64,000 nt of DNA from Olsenella sp. An270 (GCF_002159735.1 NZ_NFJF01000002.1:186001-250000); one strand, 5' to 3'. Counted from the stretch's first letter, positions 52,793-61,268 are shown. Made by a program: numbers and translations. The notes: a model not told the origin generated them from the letters alone.

Positions 52793-53341
52793 TTGCCGCA
52801 CGATCCGAGATACGTCGTTCACGAGGGGTGCGACCACCTCTTCTTCGTGGGCTTTCTCGGTGCCGGCAAGTCCACGCTCGCACGCAACCTGGGTGGGCTC
52901 TTCCACCGGCCGCACGTCGACACCGACCGCCTGGTGGAGCGCGCGCTCGGCGCCTCGGTCGCGCAGATCTTCGAGACCGAGGGCGAGGGGCGCTTCCGCG
53001 AGGCCGAGACCGCGCAGCTGCGCAAGCTCGCCGCGCGCAAGTCGCTTCTGGTGAGCTGCGGCGGCGGCATCGTCGAGCGCCCCGAGAACCTCGAGCTCAT
53101 GCACGAGATGGGCGTCGTCGTCTACCTCGACGGCGACCTCTCCGACTCGCTGCGCCAGATCCAGCGCCCGGACCTCCGTCCCGACCTCGGGGCGGACGAG
53201 CGCGCGGCGGCCGAGGTCTACCGGCGACGACGCCCGCTCTACCAGCGTGCCGCAGACATCACGATCGACATCCGCAACAAGACGTTCGAGCAGGTCGCCC
53301 TCGAGTCGGGGCAGCTGCTCTGGGAGAGGGGGCTTCTGTGA
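52793..53341 (+). CDS. aroK: Shikimate kinase
   Basis: 182 residues from a TTG preceded by GAGGGGAGAGG. P-loop VGFLGAGKST (Lys26), shikimate-binding Asp/Arg in HVDTDRLV and GRFREAET, glycines in SCGGGIV, and the lid arginine before PLYQRAADITID are all present, so it should be active. TAGAAT at 52753 could be a -10. It overlaps the AroB-like gene by 4 nt. The usual partners aroC and aroE are not in this window. Confidence 0.92.
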   Translation: MPHDPRYVVHEGCDHLFFVGFLGAGKSTLARNLGGLFHRPHVDTDRLVERALGASVAQIFETEGEGRFREAETAQLRKLAARKSLLVSCGGGIVERPENLELMHEMGVVVYLDGDLSDSLRQIQRPDLRPDLGADERAAAEVYRRRRPLYQRAADITIDIRNKTFEQVALESGQLLWERGLL

Positions 53342-54456
53342 GCGACGGCGAGAAGGACACTCCGGCGCGCTCCGCGCGACAGTGGGTGGTCGTGCGCGGC
53401 ACGAGCATGGACCTGCGCGTGGGGGCGGGCATCCTGTCCGAGTTCCCGAGCATACTGAGGTCCGCGGCCGGGAGGCCCCACGCGTGCGCGCTCGTCCACG
53501 AGGCCGCGGCGCCCGAAGAGGCCGTGCGCGTCCTCCATGACAACCTCTGCGACCAGGGCTTCAGGGTGAGCGCGCTGCCCCTGGGGGAGGTCGGCTGCAA
53601 CCTCTCCGAGGTGGAGCGCCTGAGCACCATGCTGCGCGACGCCCGCATCACGGCCGACGACATCGTGCTGGCGGTGGGCGGCCTCGAGACGCTCTCGGTC
53701 GCCTCCTTCGCCTGCTCGTCCTGGTGCGGCGGCACCCGCCTCGCGGAGGTCCCGCTCGACCTCGAGAGCGCGGTGGTGGCGGCGACGACCCCGCGCGCGC
53801 TCGACGCGGCGGGCCTCGAGCGCATCCTCGCGCAGGAGGCGACGGCGCGCTACACGATGATCGACCTCGACCTCGTCGACTTCGACCCCGCGAGCGAGGA
53901 GACGCGGCTCGCCTTCGCCCTGATGGTCCAGACGGCGATGTGCGACTCCGACCGCGCGTTCGGCAAGCTCTGGGACGCCGCTGACGACCTCGCCGCCGGC
54001 GACGTTGCGGCGCTCGTCACCCAGCTCCAGGAGACGCTGAAGGGCCGCGGCAGGATCTCCTCGGCGACCTCGGCCGCCCTGCGCCAGTCCCTCGAGTTCG
54101 GGACGACCTTCGCCGACGCGCTCGTCTCGGTCACGGGCGGCGCGGTGAGCCGCTCCACGGCGCTCGCCGACGGCATGAGGTTCGCCTCGCGCCTGGGCGT
54201 CGCGCAGGAGACGCTCTCGATCGACGACATGCTCGCGGTCGACGAGGTGCTCGAGCGCCTGGGCCTGCCCACGACCTCCGTCCCCGTGGACGCCGACGCG
54301 CTCGCCGCGCGCATCCGCGAGGAGCGCTTCCTGCGCTCGAGCCGCTTCATGCTCGCCGTCCCGCGCGCGCTCGGCCGCGTGCGCCTCGCGGTCATGACCG
54401 ACGAGCTCATCGAGGAGCACACGGGCGCCTGGTGCGCCTCCCGCCCGCAGCCCTAG
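53338..54456 (+). CDS. 3-dehydroquinate synthase-like protein lacking metal ligands
   Basis: 372 residues; the GTG overlaps the aroK stop with GAGAGGGGG upstream. Overall layout is AroB: VGGLETLSVASFACSSW stands where ALGGGVVGDLAGFVAA is expected, and LAEVPLDLESAV for the PTTLLAQVDSSV strand. The zinc ligands are gone: NFGHTFGHAIE reads EFGTTFADALV (~250) and LHGEAVAIGM reads SRSTALADGM. It is therefore probably inactive as a dehydroquinate synthase. Its place, aroK-aroB-pepP, is exactly that of aroB in related genomes. The reading frame is intact with normal codon use, so it is likely expressed. Confidence 0.7.
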   Translation: MSDGEKDTPARSARQWVVVRGTSMDLRVGAGILSEFPSILRSAAGRPHACALVHEAAAPEEAVRVLHDNLCDQGFRVSALPLGEVGCNLSEVERLSTMLRDARITADDIVLAVGGLETLSVASFACSSWCGGTRLAEVPLDLESAVVAATTPRALDAAGLERILAQEATARYTMIDLDLVDFDPASEETRLAFALMVQTAMCDSDRAFGKLWDAADDLAAGDVAALVTQLQETLKGRGRISSATSAALRQSLEFGTTFADALVSVTGGAVSRSTALADGMRFASRLGVAQETLSIDDMLAVDEVLERLGLPTTSVPVDADALAARIREERFLRSSRFMLAVPRALGRVRLAVMTDELIEEHTGAWCASRPQP

Positions 54457-54496
54457 CAGCCCCTACCCCCGTACGCGTTCGAGAAAGGATGCAAAC

Positions 54497-55621
54497 ATGG
54501 CAGATGCAACAGCATGCGCCGGGCGCGTGGCGCGCCTGCGCGAGCTCATGGCGGAGCGCGGCTACGACGCCGTGATCCTGCGCAACAACCCCGACCTGCG
54601 CTGGCTCACCGGCGCGGAGCGCACCTTCGACGACGAGGTCGCCCACACCGCGGTGATCACCGCGACCGGCCAGTGGCTCCACACCGACTCCCGCTACTAC
54701 AACACCTTCGTCGAGCGCCTGGGCGCGGACAGCGCCTGGACCCTCGACATGGAGGTCACGACGCCGGCCGCGTGGGCGGCCGCGCGCCTCGCCGCCGAGC
54801 GCGCTCGCGTGGCGGCCGTGGAGGACACCTGCGACCTCGCCTTCTACGACGACCTTCTCGTCGAGCTCTCCCGCGCCGGCGTGGCCTGCCTCACCCCGCG
54901 CCTGCACGGCGACATCTGCGACCTGCGCATGGTCAAGGACGCCGAGGAGGTCGCCCTCATGCGCCGCGCCCAGGAGATCACCGACGAGGCCTTCGCGCAC
55001 ATCTGCGAGTTCATCAAGGTCGGCATGAGCGAGCAGGAGATTCGCGTCGAGCTGGAGAACTACATGCTCTCCCACGGCGCCGACGCCCTCTCCTTTGGCA
55101 CGATCATCGCCTCGGGCCCCAACGGCGCGAACCCCCACGCCCAGCCCGGCGAGCGCCGCGTCCAGCTCGGCGACCTCATCGTCATGGACTACGGCGCCGG
55201 CTACCACGACTATCACGCCGACATGACCCGCACCGTGGCCGTCGGCGAGCCGGGCGAGGAGCAGCGCGCGGTCTACGACGTGGTGCGCCGCGCCCACGAG
55301 GAGTCCGCCGCCGCCGTGCGCGCCGGCGTGATCGGCCGCGACGTCCACGAGGTCGCCGCCCGCGTGATCGAGGAGGCGGGCTACGGCGACAAGTTCGGCC
55401 ACGGCCTCGGCCACGGCGTGGGCATCCAGATCCACGAGAACCCCAACTTCAACCGCCGCTGGGACCGCCCGGTCCCCGAGGGCTCGGTCGTCACGATCGA
55501 GCCGGGCATCTACCTGCCCGGCCGCTTCGGCATCCGTCTGGAGGACTTCGGCCTCGTGACCGCCACGGGCTACGAGCCCTTCACGCGCTCCACGCACGAC
55601 CTCGTGGTCGTGGGGGAGTAG
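54497..55621 (+). CDS. M24 family Xaa-Pro aminopeptidase
   Basis: 374 residues. An N-terminal creatinase-like domain (to ~135) is followed by the pita-bread domain with metal ligands Asp in VMDYGAGY, Asp in YHADMTRT, His in GHGLGHGVGI, Glu in TIEPGIY and Glu in IRLEDFG. It removes N-terminal residues before proline (PepP/PepQ/YpdF group). GAAAGGATG precedes the start. The gene normally continues to efp in this neighbourhood; here a mannose PTS operon intervenes. Confidence 0.9.
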   Translation: MADATACAGRVARLRELMAERGYDAVILRNNPDLRWLTGAERTFDDEVAHTAVITATGQWLHTDSRYYNTFVERLGADSAWTLDMEVTTPAAWAAARLAAERARVAAVEDTCDLAFYDDLLVELSRAGVACLTPRLHGDICDLRMVKDAEEVALMRRAQEITDEAFAHICEFIKVGMSEQEIRVELENYMLSHGADALSFGTIIASGPNGANPHAQPGERRVQLGDLIVMDYGAGYHDYHADMTRTVAVGEPGEEQRAVYDVVRRAHEESAAAVRAGVIGRDVHEVAARVIEEAGYGDKFGHGLGHGVGIQIHENPNFNRRWDRPVPEGSVVTIEPGIYLPGRFGIRLEDFGLVTATGYEPFTRSTHDLVVVGE

Positions 55622-55634
55622 CGCCCGCTCGTCC

Positions 55635-55697
55635 TTCTCGCCCACGCGCCCTTCTCGCCCGCGCGCCCTTCTCGCCCGCGCGTCCTTCTCGCCCGGC
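55635..55697. repeat. Tandem 17-bp CCTTCTCGCCC repeats
   Basis: TTCTCG starts at 55635, 55652, 55669 and 55686, an exact 17-bp period of the type CGCCCTTCTCGCCCGCG. It opens the 401-nt gap before the mannose PTS operon, which then contains the hairpin below, GTCCTGAAA repeats and the PTS promoter. Confidence 0.75.
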
Positions 55698-55778
55698 GCA
55701 GGGTGTCCTGAAAATCCAAGCTTCGGCACGGGCAGGTGTTCGCGACCTGCGATTCTGTGCGGGAGCGTCCTGAAACTT

Positions 55779-55817
55779 GAGGCTGCGGCACACCTGGTCT
55801 GCCGCAGCCTCGTTTTT
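55779..55817 (+). terminator. Strong Rho-independent terminator
   Basis: A perfect 12-bp stem, GAGGCTGCGGCA (55779-55790) with TGCCGCAGCCTC (55800-55811), then GTTTTT. It sits within an outer repeat, GTCCTGAAA (55768-55776) facing TTTTTCAGGACAC (55813-55825). A second GTGTCCTGAAAA starts near 55702. It ends upstream transcription before the PTS promoter. Confidence 0.8.
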
Positions 55818-55871
55818 CAGGACACGGAGACCGTGCGGCCGAGAAGAACCGTGCGTCATAAAAGCGGAAAC

Positions 55872-55915
55872 TGGTCCCATATTCGATGGACCACCGGTGT
55901 GCGGTGTACTAGAAT
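55872..55915 (+). promoter_or_regulatory. Mannose PTS promoter and operator dyad
   Basis: -35 TGGACC (55887-55892), 17 bp, -10 TAGAAT (55910-55915). TGGTCC (55872-55877) and GGACCA (55888-55893) form an inverted repeat with a 10-bp spacer overlapping the -35, a likely repressor site. No sigma-54 type -24/-12 element was seen. The leader to the first gene is about 100 nt. Confidence 0.45.
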
Positions 55916-56022
55916 GTGGAGGGTGCGTGGAGCGGCGGGGGAGAAAGTGTGGAGAGTAACCTCGCTGTAACACGCTCGTCAGGTAACGGTAAGGGTCCGC
56001 GAAACAGAGAAGGAGGTAAGCG

Positions 56023-57027
56023 GTGGTTAGCATTGTCCTAGCCAGTCATGGCACGTTCGCCGAGGGCATCAAGATGTCCGGCCAGATGATCTTTGGCCCG
56101 CAGGAGAACGTCGCTGCCGTGACGCTCATGCCCGAGATGGGGCCGGACGACCTTCGCGCCAAGCTGCTCGAGGCCGTCGCCGGCTTCGAGGACCAGGACC
56201 AGGTCCTGTTCCTCGTCGACCTCCAGGGTGGAACCCCCTGGAACCAGGTCACGCTGCTGCTCGGGGAGGAGGGCCACGAGAACTGGGTCGCCGTCGGCGG
56301 TCTCAACCTGCCGATGCTCGTCTCCGCGTACGGGGAGCGCATGGGTAGCGACTCCGCCGCCGAGGTCGCCAAGGCCATCTACTCCGAGGCCAAGGCCGGC
56401 GTCTGCATCAAGCCCGAGGACCTCGCTCCCGCCGAGGCCGCTCCCGCGGCTCCCGCCGCCCCCGCCGCCGCTGCCGGCGCCATCCCGCCCGGCACCGTGC
56501 TCGGCGACGGTCACATCAAGATCGCCCACTGCCGCGTTGACACCCGCCTGCTCCACGGCCAGGTTGCCACCGCGTGGACCAAGGCGATCAACCCCGACCG
56601 CATCATCGTCGTCTCCGACGGCGTGGCTCACGACGAGCTGCGCAAGACGATGATCGTCCAGGCCGCGCCTCCTGGAGTCAAGGCCCACGTCATCCCCATC
56701 AAGAAGATGATCGAGGTCGCCAAGGACCCGCGCTTCGGCGCCACCAAGGCGTTCCTGCTCTTCGAGACCCCGCAGGACGTCCTCAAGGCCATCGAGGGCG
56801 GCGTGGACATCAAGAACGTCAACATCGGCTCCATGGCCCACTCCGTGGGCAAGGTCGTCGTCACCAACGCGATCGCCATGGACCAGGCCGACGTCGAGTG
56901 CCTCGAGGCGCTCCAGGCCAAGGGCGTCACGTTCGACATCCGCAAGGTTCCGGCGGACTCGCCCGAGAACTTTGAGGCCATGATGAGCAAGGCCAAGTCC
57001 GAGCTCGCCGCACAGGCTCAGGCATAA
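56023..57027 (+). CDS. manX: PTS mannose-type EIIAB
   Basis: 334 residues from a GTG preceded by AAGGAGG. The EIIA domain (1-~135) has the phosphorylated His9 in LASHGTFAEG. A Pro/Ala linker (~144-158) joins it to the EIIB domain, with His178 in RLLHGQVATAW. The fused A-B order is that of ManX/ManL proteins. It passes phosphate from HPr to the sugar imported by IIC-IID (mannose, glucose, glucosamine or similar). The next gene follows after 13 nt. Confidence 0.92.
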   Translation: MVSIVLASHGTFAEGIKMSGQMIFGPQENVAAVTLMPEMGPDDLRAKLLEAVAGFEDQDQVLFLVDLQGGTPWNQVTLLLGEEGHENWVAVGGLNLPMLVSAYGERMGSDSAAEVAKAIYSEAKAGVCIKPEDLAPAEAAPAAPAAPAAAAGAIPPGTVLGDGHIKIAHCRVDTRLLHGQVATAWTKAINPDRIIVVSDGVAHDELRKTMIVQAAPPGVKAHVIPIKKMIEVAKDPRFGATKAFLLFETPQDVLKAIEGGVDIKNVNIGSMAHSVGKVVVTNAIAMDQADVECLEALQAKGVTFDIRKVPADSPENFEAMMSKAKSELAAQAQA

Positions 57028-57040
57028 GAAGGAGGGAAGC

Positions 57041-57853
57041 ATGTCGGTTTTCGCAATTGTCCTTGTCGTCATCGTCGCCTTCTTTGCCGGCATGGAGGGC
57101 ATCCTTGACGAGTTCCAGTTCCACCAGCCGCTGGTGGCCTGCACCCTGATCGGTCTGGTGACCGGTCACCTCGAGGCGGGCATCATCCTCGGCGGCACGC
57201 TCCAGATGATGGCCCTCGGCTGGGCCAACATCGGCGCCGCCGTCGCGCCCGACGCGGCGCTCGCCTCGGTGGCCTCGGCCATCCTCATGGTCATCGCCCT
57301 CAACGGTGGGGCCGACCAGGGCGAGGCCATCACCACGGCCATCGCCGTCGCCGTGCCGCTGTCCGTCGCCGGCCTGTTCCTGACGATGATCGTCCGCACG
57401 CTCGCCATCCCCGTGGTCCACGCCCAGGACGCCGCTGCGGCCAAGGGCAACTTCGCGGCCATCGAGGCCTGGCAGGTCGCGGCCATCTGCATGCAGGGCA
57501 TCCGCATCGCCATCCCGGCCGCGGCCCTCTGCTTCATCCCCGACAAGGCCGTCATGGGCGCCCTCAACATGATGCCCGCGTGGCTCAACGAGGGCATGAC
57601 GATCGGCGGCGGCATGGTCGCGGCCGTCGGCTACGCCATGGTCATCAACATGATGGCCACCAACGAGGTCTGGCCGTTCTTCGCGCTCGGCTTCTGCGTC
57701 GCCGCCATCTCCCAGCTGACCCTGATCGCCCTCGGCGTCATCGGCATCTCCCTGGCCCTCATCTACCTGGGCCTCAAGGAGGCCGCCAAGGCCGGTGCCG
57801 GCGCCGCCGGCTCGGGCGACCCGCTCGGCGACATCCTGGACGACTACGAGTAG
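57041..57853 (+). CDS. manY: PTS mannose-type EIIC
   Basis: 270 residues, normal size. It is hydrophobic throughout, with the family segment QPLVACTLIGLVTGH, GGTLQMMALGWANIGAA and PDAALASVASAIL. It forms the membrane channel with EIID. GAAGGAGGG precedes the ATG. Confidence 0.93.
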   Translation: MSVFAIVLVVIVAFFAGMEGILDEFQFHQPLVACTLIGLVTGHLEAGIILGGTLQMMALGWANIGAAVAPDAALASVASAILMVIALNGGADQGEAITTAIAVAVPLSVAGLFLTMIVRTLAIPVVHAQDAAAAKGNFAAIEAWQVAAICMQGIRIAIPAAALCFIPDKAVMGALNMMPAWLNEGMTIGGGMVAAVGYAMVINMMATNEVWPFFALGFCVAAISQLTLIALGVIGISLALIYLGLKEAAKAGAGAAGSGDPLGDILDDYE

Positions 57854-57871
57854 GAAGGGAGGAGAGAACAC

Positions 57872-58810
57872 ATGGCAGAGAACAAGGTAACCCTGTCCAA
57901 GAAGGACCGCATGTCCGTCGCCTGGCGCCACCAGTTCCTCCAGGGCTCCTGGAACTACGAGCGCATGCAGAACGGCGGCTGGTGCTACTCCATCATCCCG
58001 GCCATCAAGAAGCTCTACCCCAACAAGGATGACCAGATCGCGGCGCTCAAGCGTCACATGGAGTTCTACAACACGCACCCGTACGTCTCGGCCCCCGTCA
58101 TGGGCGTCACGCTCGCCCTCGAGGAGGACCGCGCCAACGGCGCGCCGGTCGACGACGCCGCCATCCAGGGCGTCAAGGTCGGCATGATGGGCCCGCTCGC
58201 CGGCGTCGGTGACCCGGCGTTCTGGTTCACCCTCCGCCCGCTGCTCGGCGCGCTCGGCGCGTCGCTCGCCATGGAGGGCAACATCGTCGGCCCGATCCTG
58301 TTCTTCGTGCTCTGGAACCTCATCCGCATGGCGTTCATCTGGTACACGCAGGAGTTTGGCTACAAGCTCGGCACCTCCATCACCAAGGACCTCTCCGGCG
58401 GCCTGATGGGCAAGATCACCGAGGGCGCCTCCATCCTCGGCATGTTCGTCATCGGTGGCCTGGTCCAGCGCTGGGTGTCCATCTCCTTCGCGCCGACGGT
58501 CTCCAAGGTCACGCAGTCCGCGGGCGCCTACATCGACTGGGAGGCCATCCAGGCCACGGCCGACTCCTCGGGCGTCGCCCAGGCCATCCACGACGCCCTG
58601 AGCAGCTTCAACTCGCTCGGCGCCACCGGCCTTGAGGTCGAGAAGGTCACCACGCTCCAGCAGAACCTCGACAGCCTCATCCCCGGCCTCGCCGCCGTGT
58701 GCGTGACGCTGCTGTGCTGCTGGCTCCTCAAGAAGAAGGTCTCCCCGATCGCCATCATCATCGGCATGTTCGCCGTGGGCATCGTGGGTCACCTCGTCGG
58801 CCTGCTCTAA
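57872..58810 (+). CDS. manZ: PTS mannose-type EIID
   Basis: 312 residues. ManZ landmarks are FLQGSWNYERMQNGGW near the N-terminus, FYNTHPYVSAPVMGVTLALE and GPLAGVGDPAFWFTLRPLLG; the C-terminal end is a membrane helix. It completes the EIICD membrane complex. GGAAGGGAGG precedes the start. A strong hairpin follows, separating it from the DUF956 gene. Confidence 0.94.
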   Translation: MAENKVTLSKKDRMSVAWRHQFLQGSWNYERMQNGGWCYSIIPAIKKLYPNKDDQIAALKRHMEFYNTHPYVSAPVMGVTLALEEDRANGAPVDDAAIQGVKVGMMGPLAGVGDPAFWFTLRPLLGALGASLAMEGNIVGPILFFVLWNLIRMAFIWYTQEFGYKLGTSITKDLSGGLMGKITEGASILGMFVIGGLVQRWVSISFAPTVSKVTQSAGAYIDWEAIQATADSSGVAQAIHDALSSFNSLGATGLEVEKVTTLQQNLDSLIPGLAAVCVTLLCCWLLKKKVSPIAIIIGMFAVGIVGHLVGLL

Positions 58811-58833
58811 GGCTCGGCCCGCTCTTCTCAGGC

Positions 58834-58884
58834 GGCCGCGTCCTCGCAAGAAGTGTCACAATGACGTCTTGCGGGGGCGCGGCC
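58834..58884 (+). other. Hairpin between EIID and DUF956 genes
   Basis: An 18-bp inverted repeat with two mismatches (58834-58851 with 58867-58884). There is no T-run. It is either a partial terminator that lowers DUF956 expression or an mRNA stabiliser. Confidence 0.5.
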
Positions 58885-58927
58885 CCTCGTTATTCTCGCC
58901 CGCACTTTCCCAGGGAGGAGGGCCGCC

Positions 58928-59314
58928 ATGGCCCAGTCTCAGAACACCACGGTCGACCTCACCATCCCCGCGACCATGTTCACGGGTCTCTCCGTCACCG
59001 GTTCTATGATGGTGGGGGACCGCGCGCTCGAGTTCTACAACGAGCGCAACGTCGAGGACTACATCCAGATTCCCTGGGACCAGATCGACCACATCGACGC
59101 GTCGGTGATGTTCGGCGGGCGCGTGATCCCGCGCTTCGCGGTCTTCACCAAGGAGAGCGGGCACTTCTCGTTCTCCGCGCGCAACAACCACAGGCTGCTG
59201 CGCGCCGTGCGCGACCACATCGGCGGCGAGAAGATTGTGCGCTCGGCGACCTTCTTCGGCGTCATGCGTGCGGGGTTCACGGGGCTGTTCCGGCGCCTCT
59301 TCCGGCGCGGCTAG
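58928..59314 (+). CDS. DUF956 (ManO-like) protein of the mannose PTS operon
   Basis: 128 residues. Recognised by VTGSMMVGDRALEFYNERN and IPWDQIDHIDASVMF, the core of DUF956 proteins, which lie after mannose PTS genes in lactobacilli, streptococci and coriobacteria and are thought to modulate PTS activity or its regulation. It has a PH-like beta pattern, no membrane segment and a basic C-terminus (GLFRRLFRRG). GGGAGGAGGG precedes the ATG. Confidence 0.85.
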   Translation: MAQSQNTTVDLTIPATMFTGLSVTGSMMVGDRALEFYNERNVEDYIQIPWDQIDHIDASVMFGGRVIPRFAVFTKESGHFSFSARNNHRLLRAVRDHIGGEKIVRSATFFGVMRAGFTGLFRRLFRRG

Positions 59315-59368
59315 GGGCCGTCGCGTCCTTTGGCCATCATGGAATCTGCGCGCAGACGGCCCGCCCGG

Positions 59369-59377
59369 TGCTAGAAT
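59369..59377 (+). promoter_or_regulatory. Extended -10 promoter of efp
   Basis: TGCTAGAAT, 36 nt before the efp start, identical to the box at 42147-42155. Confidence 0.4.
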
Positions 59378-59412
59378 AACGCCCGTATGTGAGCACGACG
59401 GAAAGGCGCAAC

Positions 59413-59979
59413 ATGGCAACCATCAGCACCGCAGACTTCAAGAACGGCATGGGCCTCAAGATCAACGACAAGTACTACACGATCGTCGAGTTCCAGCACG
59501 TCAAGCCCGGCAAGGGCGGTGCCTTCGTCCGCTACAAGATCCGCGACCTCAAGACCGGCCGCGTGATCGACCAGACCTGCAACGCCGGCACCAAGTTCGA
59601 GAACGTGCAGCTCATCACCAAGGAGATGCAGTACCTCTACAACGACGGCGCCACGTTCTACTTCATGGACAACGAGACCTACGAGCAGGTCGAGCTCTCC
59701 GCCGACTTCATCGGCGACAACGCCAAGTGGTTCAAGGAGAACGACAACGCCCAGCTCCTCTACGCCGACACCGAGCTCCTCGGCGTCGAGCCCCCGATGT
59801 TCATCGAGGTGGAGATCACCGAGACCGACCCCGGCTTCAAGGGCGACACCGTCCAGGGCGGCTCCAAGCCGGCCACCATCGAGACCGGCGCCGTGATCCA
59901 GGTCCCGCTCTACCTCAACGTGGGCGAGACGATCAAGGTCGACACCCGCGACGGCGGCAAGTTCGTCGGCCGCGTCTAG
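59413..59979 (+). CDS. efp: Elongation factor P
   Basis: 188 residues from the ATG after GAAAGGCGC; an in-frame ATG eight codons earlier has a weak context. The three beta domains are complete. Lys in VKPGKGGAF is the tip residue that contacts the P-site tRNA. DGATFYFMDNETYEQ (domain II) and the C-terminal VDTRDGGKFVGRV are typical. It relieves ribosome stalling at polyproline. It is followed by a GC hairpin (60004-60035). Confidence 0.96.
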   Translation: MATISTADFKNGMGLKINDKYYTIVEFQHVKPGKGGAFVRYKIRDLKTGRVIDQTCNAGTKFENVQLITKEMQYLYNDGATFYFMDNETYEQVELSADFIGDNAKWFKENDNAQLLYADTELLGVEPPMFIEVEITETDPGFKGDTVQGGSKPATIETGAVIQVPLYLNVGETIKVDTRDGGKFVGRV

Positions 59980-60003
59980 CGTCGGGCGAGAAGAACGTGC
60001 CCT

Positions 60004-60035
60004 CGAGGCCGCTCCGGGAGACCGGGGCGGCCTCG
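60004..60035 (+). terminator. Hairpin after efp
   Basis: The 14-bp stem 60004-60017 pairs with 60022-60035 (one G-U), with a GAGA loop and no T-run; it lies 24 nt after the stop. TATACT (60060-60065), a likely -10 for the next operon, follows. Confidence 0.55.
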
Positions 60036-60103
60036 CTGCTCTTCCCGGCGGACAACGGGTATACTGTGACAATGACCGCATGAACCGAGCAAGGGGGTCC
60101 TCC

Positions 60104-60466
60104 ATGGCAGAAAGCGAGCTCTTCGTCTCTGGCATCGGCATCTCCAAGGATGTCGTCTCCACGATCGTCGGAATCGCGGCTCGCCGCGTCGAGGGCGTGG
60201 CCTCCGTCGGGGGCAACGACATCGCCTCCAGCCTGATCAACGTCTTCACGAGCCGCAGCGTCGCGCCCGAGAAGGCCGTGGAGTCGTCCGTCGAGGACGA
60301 CGCGCTGCACGTGACCGTGCACCTCGCCGTCTTCTACGGCTACCCGTTCACCAAGCTCGCCGCCGACGTCCGCGCCGAGGTCGCCCGCGCCGTCACCGAG
60401 CAGATCGGCGTCTCCGTCTCCGCCGTCGACGTCTGCATCGACAGCCTCGTCTTCCCCAAGGAGTAA
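60104..60466 (+). CDS. Asp23/Gls24 family envelope stress protein
   Basis: 120 residues from the ATG after AAGGGGG. Conserved ISKDVVSTIVGIAARRVEGV, VTVHLAVFYGYPFTKLAADV and SVDVCIDSL-like (here SAVDVCIDSLVF) elements define PF03780. In Firmicutes the same gene stands between efp and nusB. The protein is probably a soluble cell-envelope-associated stress factor. It begins the operon asp23-nusB-xseB-tlyA. Confidence 0.9.
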   Translation: MAESELFVSGIGISKDVVSTIVGIAARRVEGVASVGGNDIASSLINVFTSRSVAPEKAVESSVEDDALHVTVHLAVFYGYPFTKLAADVRAEVARAVTEQIGVSVSAVDVCIDSLVFPKE

Positions 60467-60473
60467 CCGCACC

Positions 60474-60965
60474 TTGAGCACTCACTTCGGCGGGCGCACC
60501 CTCGCCCGCAGCCAGGCCCTCCAGCTGCTGTTCCAGGCGGAGGCCAACTCCCGCGCCGTGCTAGACGTCCTCGACGGCGAGTACGCCCTCTCGCAGGGCC
60601 CGCTCGACGACTACGCCCGCCGGCTCGCCCTCGGCGCCGACGAACGCCGCCCCGACCTCGACGCCGTCATCGCGGCGCGTTCGACGGGTTGGTCGGTCCC
60701 GCGCATGAACGCCGTGGACCGCAACCTGCTGCGCCTCGCGCTCTACGAGATGCTGAGCGTCGACGAGGTCGACGTCTCCGTGACGATCGACGAGTGCGTC
60801 GAGCTCGCGAAGGCCTACGGCACCGACGAGTCCTCCCGCTTCGTGAACGGCATCCTCGGCCGCGTGGCCGACGACCTCGAGGCCGGCGTCGACGTCGTGG
60901 CAGCCGCCCGCAAGCGCGATGACGAAGATGCCCCCGCTGACCCCGTCGAGGGGGAGGAGGCCTGA
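60474..60965 (+). CDS. nusB: Transcription antitermination factor NusB
   Basis: 163 residues from a TTG 7 nt after the previous stop; the site for it is weak, so coupling is likely. The NusB fold is recognisable from ARSQALQLLFQAEAN, MNAVDRNLLRLALYEM and VTIDECVELAKAYGTDESSR followed by FVNGILG. An acidic tail follows. It acts with NusE in rRNA antitermination. Confidence 0.93.
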   Translation: MSTHFGGRTLARSQALQLLFQAEANSRAVLDVLDGEYALSQGPLDDYARRLALGADERRPDLDAVIAARSTGWSVPRMNAVDRNLLRLALYEMLSVDEVDVSVTIDECVELAKAYGTDESSRFVNGILGRVADDLEAGVDVVAAARKRDDEDAPADPVEGEEA

Positions 60966-61264
60966 TGGCCCGCGTCGACGTCTCGCAGTACCAGACCTTT
61001 GGCCAGATCAACGACCGCCTGGACGAGCTCGTGGGCCAGGTGCGCGACAAGGACGTCTCGCTGGAGCGCTCGCTCGACCTCTTCGACGAGGCGATCGCGC
61101 TCGGCTCCAAGGCCGTGAGCCTTGTGGACGCTACCGACTTCTCGCCCGAGGAGGAGGCCCGTCTCGCCGACGTCGAGGTACCGGCCGAGAAGGGCGCGGA
61201 CGCGCCGGCCGATGGGGACAACGCCCCCGACGCCGAGCCCGAGCCCGCAGCCGACGGGCAGTAG
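60965..61264 (+). CDS. xseB: Exodeoxyribonuclease VII small subunit
   Basis: 99 residues, starting in the nusB stop (TGATG) with GGGGAGGAGG upstream. The XseB pattern is F-G-Q-INDRLDELVGQVRDKDVSLERSLDLFDEA with the usual Leu spacing, then an acidic Pro/Ala-rich tail. The large subunit gene xseA, often adjacent, is not in the window. Confidence 0.88.
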   Translation: MARVDVSQYQTFGQINDRLDELVGQVRDKDVSLERSLDLFDEAIALGSKAVSLVDATDFSPEEEARLADVEVPAEKGADAPADGDNAPDAEPEPAADGQ

Positions 61265-61268
61265 GCGC

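Noticed and set aside
53338-54456. Frameshifted aroB pseudogene
   Set aside because: The frame is uninterrupted over a full-length fold with normal codon use; residues are substituted rather than disrupted, so pseudoenzyme fits better than pseudogene.
55635-55697. Coding repeat protein in the tandem 17-bp array
   Set aside because: The period is not a multiple of three and no frame has a start with a ribosome site.
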